Shown here in pieces: positions 4,278 to 5,292 of a stretch of 5,292 nt of DNA. The stretch covers positions 1 through 5,292 of the forward strand of contig JAJZKX010000156.1 of NCBI GenBank assembly GCA_021850745.1, given 5' to 3'. The translations under genes and the position numbers were made by a program. Every line of letters starts with the position of its first letter. Positions within the stretch are counted from its first letter, which is position 1. The notes under the pieces are model-generated. The model saw nothing but the letters and a program-made list of their open reading frames with translations, had not been told where the DNA came from and did not search any database. Source of the stretch: Thermoplasmata archaeon. GTDB taxonomy: Archaea > Thermoplasmatota > Thermoplasmata > Thermoplasmatales > Thermoplasmataceae.

Positions 4278-5292
4278 ATGTCCGGAATAGTGAGCTACGG
4301 TTCCTACATACCACGATACAGGATAAAGCCTGAGGAGATCGCGAGGGTGTGGGGAGAAGACGTTGACTCCATAAAGAATGGAATATACATTTTAAGCAAA
4401 TCAGTTCCAGCCCCAGATGAGGATGTTGCAACCATTTCTGTGGAAGCAGCGAGAAACGCAATCAAGAGAAAGAAACTGGACCCAAAGTCAATCGGTGCCC
4501 TTTACATAGGGTCTGAATCCCACCCATACGCTGTCAAGCCAACATCAACCATTGTTTCTGCGGCGGTGGGGATGGATTTCCCACTCTTCGCCGCAGACTA
4601 TGAATTTGCCTGCAAGGCAGGAACAGCCGGGATGCAGAACGTAAAGGCAATGGTTGATTCCAATCTCATCAGGTACGGAATGGCCATTGGCGCCGACACC
4701 TCTCAGGGAGCGCCGGGAGATGTTCTGGAATACACGGCATCTGCCGGAGGAACTGCCATTGTAATAGGCAAGAATGATGTTATAGCAGAGATCAACCACA
4801 CTCTTTCTGTTACGTCTGATACGCCAGATTTCTGGAGAAGGGAAGGTGAGCCATACCCCAGCCACGGCGAGAGGTTTACCGGTGAACCTGCCTATTTCAG
4901 GCACACAATTTCTGCCTCAAAGCTGATGCTGGAAAACAGGGGAACAACTCCTGCAGATTATGATTACGCAGTGTTCCACCAGCCCAATGGGAAATTCCCG
5001 ACCAGGGCTGCAAAGACACTTGGTTTCCAGGATTCACAGATCAAGGACGGGCTTCTTACGCCAGTCATTGGCAACACATATTCTGCATCCATGATGACCG
5101 GGCTGTCGGCAATCCTTGACATTGCAAAGCCAGGAGACAGGATATTCGCAGTTTCCTTCGGCTCAGGCGCTGGATCGGATGCATTTGACATTACAGTTAC
5201 AGAAAAGATCGACGAGCTTGACAGGCACGCTGCCCCAACAATAAAGGAGCAGCTAAGCAAGGTCAGGTGGCTGGACTACGCACTTTATTCAA
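4278..5292 (+). CDS. mvaS: Hydroxymethylglutaryl-CoA synthase, archaeal type, C-terminus cut by window edge
   Basis: It condenses acetyl-CoA with acetoacetyl-CoA to HMG-CoA, the first committed step of the mevalonate pathway to archaeal isoprenoid lipids. It is a cytosolic thiolase-fold enzyme. 338 codons are visible; archaeal members are about 350 residues, so about ten are missing. The catalytic triad is present in context: general base Glu80 ([12 protein letters not shown]), nucleophile Cys112 ([11 protein letters not shown]) and His234 ([10 protein letters not shown]). Also visible are Asn266 in [10 protein letters not shown] and the closing glycine loop [11 protein letters not shown] (293-303). 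The ATG at 4278 has only a short SD match (GGTG, 4269-4272), fitting a near-leaderless mRNA. In many archaea this gene is followed by acetoacetyl-CoA thiolase and a DUF35 protein, with which it forms a substrate-channelling complex; those would lie beyond the window. It diverges from the winged-helix gene, which could regulate it, though nothing in the sequence proves this. Confidence 0.96.
   Translation, partial: MSGIVSYGSYIPRYRIKPEEIARVWGEDVDSIKNGIYILSKSVPAPDEDVATISVEAARNAIKRKKLDPKSIGALYIGSESHPYAVKPTSTIVSAAVGMDFPLFAADYEFACKAGTAGMQNVKAMVDSNLIRYGMAIGADTSQGAPGDVLEYTASAGGTAIVIGKNDVIAEINHTLSVTSDTPDFWRREGEPYPSHGERFTGEPAYFRHTISASKLMLENRGTTPADYDYAVFHQPNGKFPTRAAKTLGFQDSQIKDGLLTPVIGNTYSASMMTGLSAILDIAKPGDRIFAVSFGSGAGSDAFDITVTEKIDELDRHAAPTIKEQLSKVRWLDYALYS

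Noticed and set aside
4043..4461. Minus-strand frames in the divergent region and opposite the start of HMG-CoA synthase
   Set aside because: They overlap two promoters and a clear gene on the other strand; no initiation signals or recognisable motifs.
4545..5260. Minus-strand frames opposite HMG-CoA synthase
   Set aside because: Shadows of a gene with an intact catalytic triad; no independent support.

Overview
The window looks like euryarchaeal chromosome, most likely from the Thermoplasmata/Thermoplasmatales group. The reasons are archaeal-type ribosomal proteins uL11 and uL1 in the order rpl11-rpl1, an archaeal HMG-CoA synthase of the mevalonate lipid pathway, the archaeal pterin enzyme MptE, a DUF373 membrane protein, TATA-box promoters, and GGTGA-type Shine-Dalgarno (SD) sites. 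The lineage is inferred from general resemblance and cannot be fixed without a search. The DNA is dense and ordinary in composition. There are no tRNA or rRNA genes, CRISPR arrays, insertion sequences or signs of recent transfer. No gene-free stretch exceeds 189 bases.

Layout from left to right. (1) On the minus strand, rpl11 (1126-656) is followed by rpl1 (609 to beyond base 1, TTG start, C-terminus cut off); the 46-base spacer between them is rich in inverted repeats. (2) Diverging from rpl11 across a 136-base two-promoter region is a plus-strand gene of the ComB (2-phosphosulfolactate phosphatase) family. Its best start is GTG at 1263. It ends 14 bases inside the next, convergent gene. (3) A minus-strand pair follows, translationally coupled by an ATGA overlap: a DUF373 membrane protein (3722-2568), then mptE (2571-1897), the 6-hydroxymethyl-7,8-dihydropterin pyrophosphokinase of archaeal folate/methanopterin synthesis. 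(4) A 71-residue basic winged-helix protein is on the minus strand (4088-3873) with its own promoter and a palindrome over its start codon. (5) Diverging from it across 189 bases is the plus-strand HMG-CoA synthase gene (4278 to the window edge, lacking roughly the last ten residues).

Functionally the window joins translation (ribosomal stalk proteins), isoprenoid lipid synthesis (HMG-CoA), C1-carrier synthesis (MptE), a membrane protein of unknown role, and a small DNA-binding protein. The best clues to something not in a routine annotation are: the structured rpl11-rpl1 spacer, a candidate site for uL1 autoregulation; the palindrome at the start of the winged-helix gene; the coupling of DUF373 to mptE, with an aspartate-rich N-terminal domain in DUF373 that resembles a NYN/PIN-like or other Rossmannoid domain; and a uniform promoter geometry in which all five recognisable TATA boxes sit 32-38 bases before the start codon, predicting mRNA leaders of only about 6-12 bases. 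I see no clear evidence of a wholly new multi-gene system.
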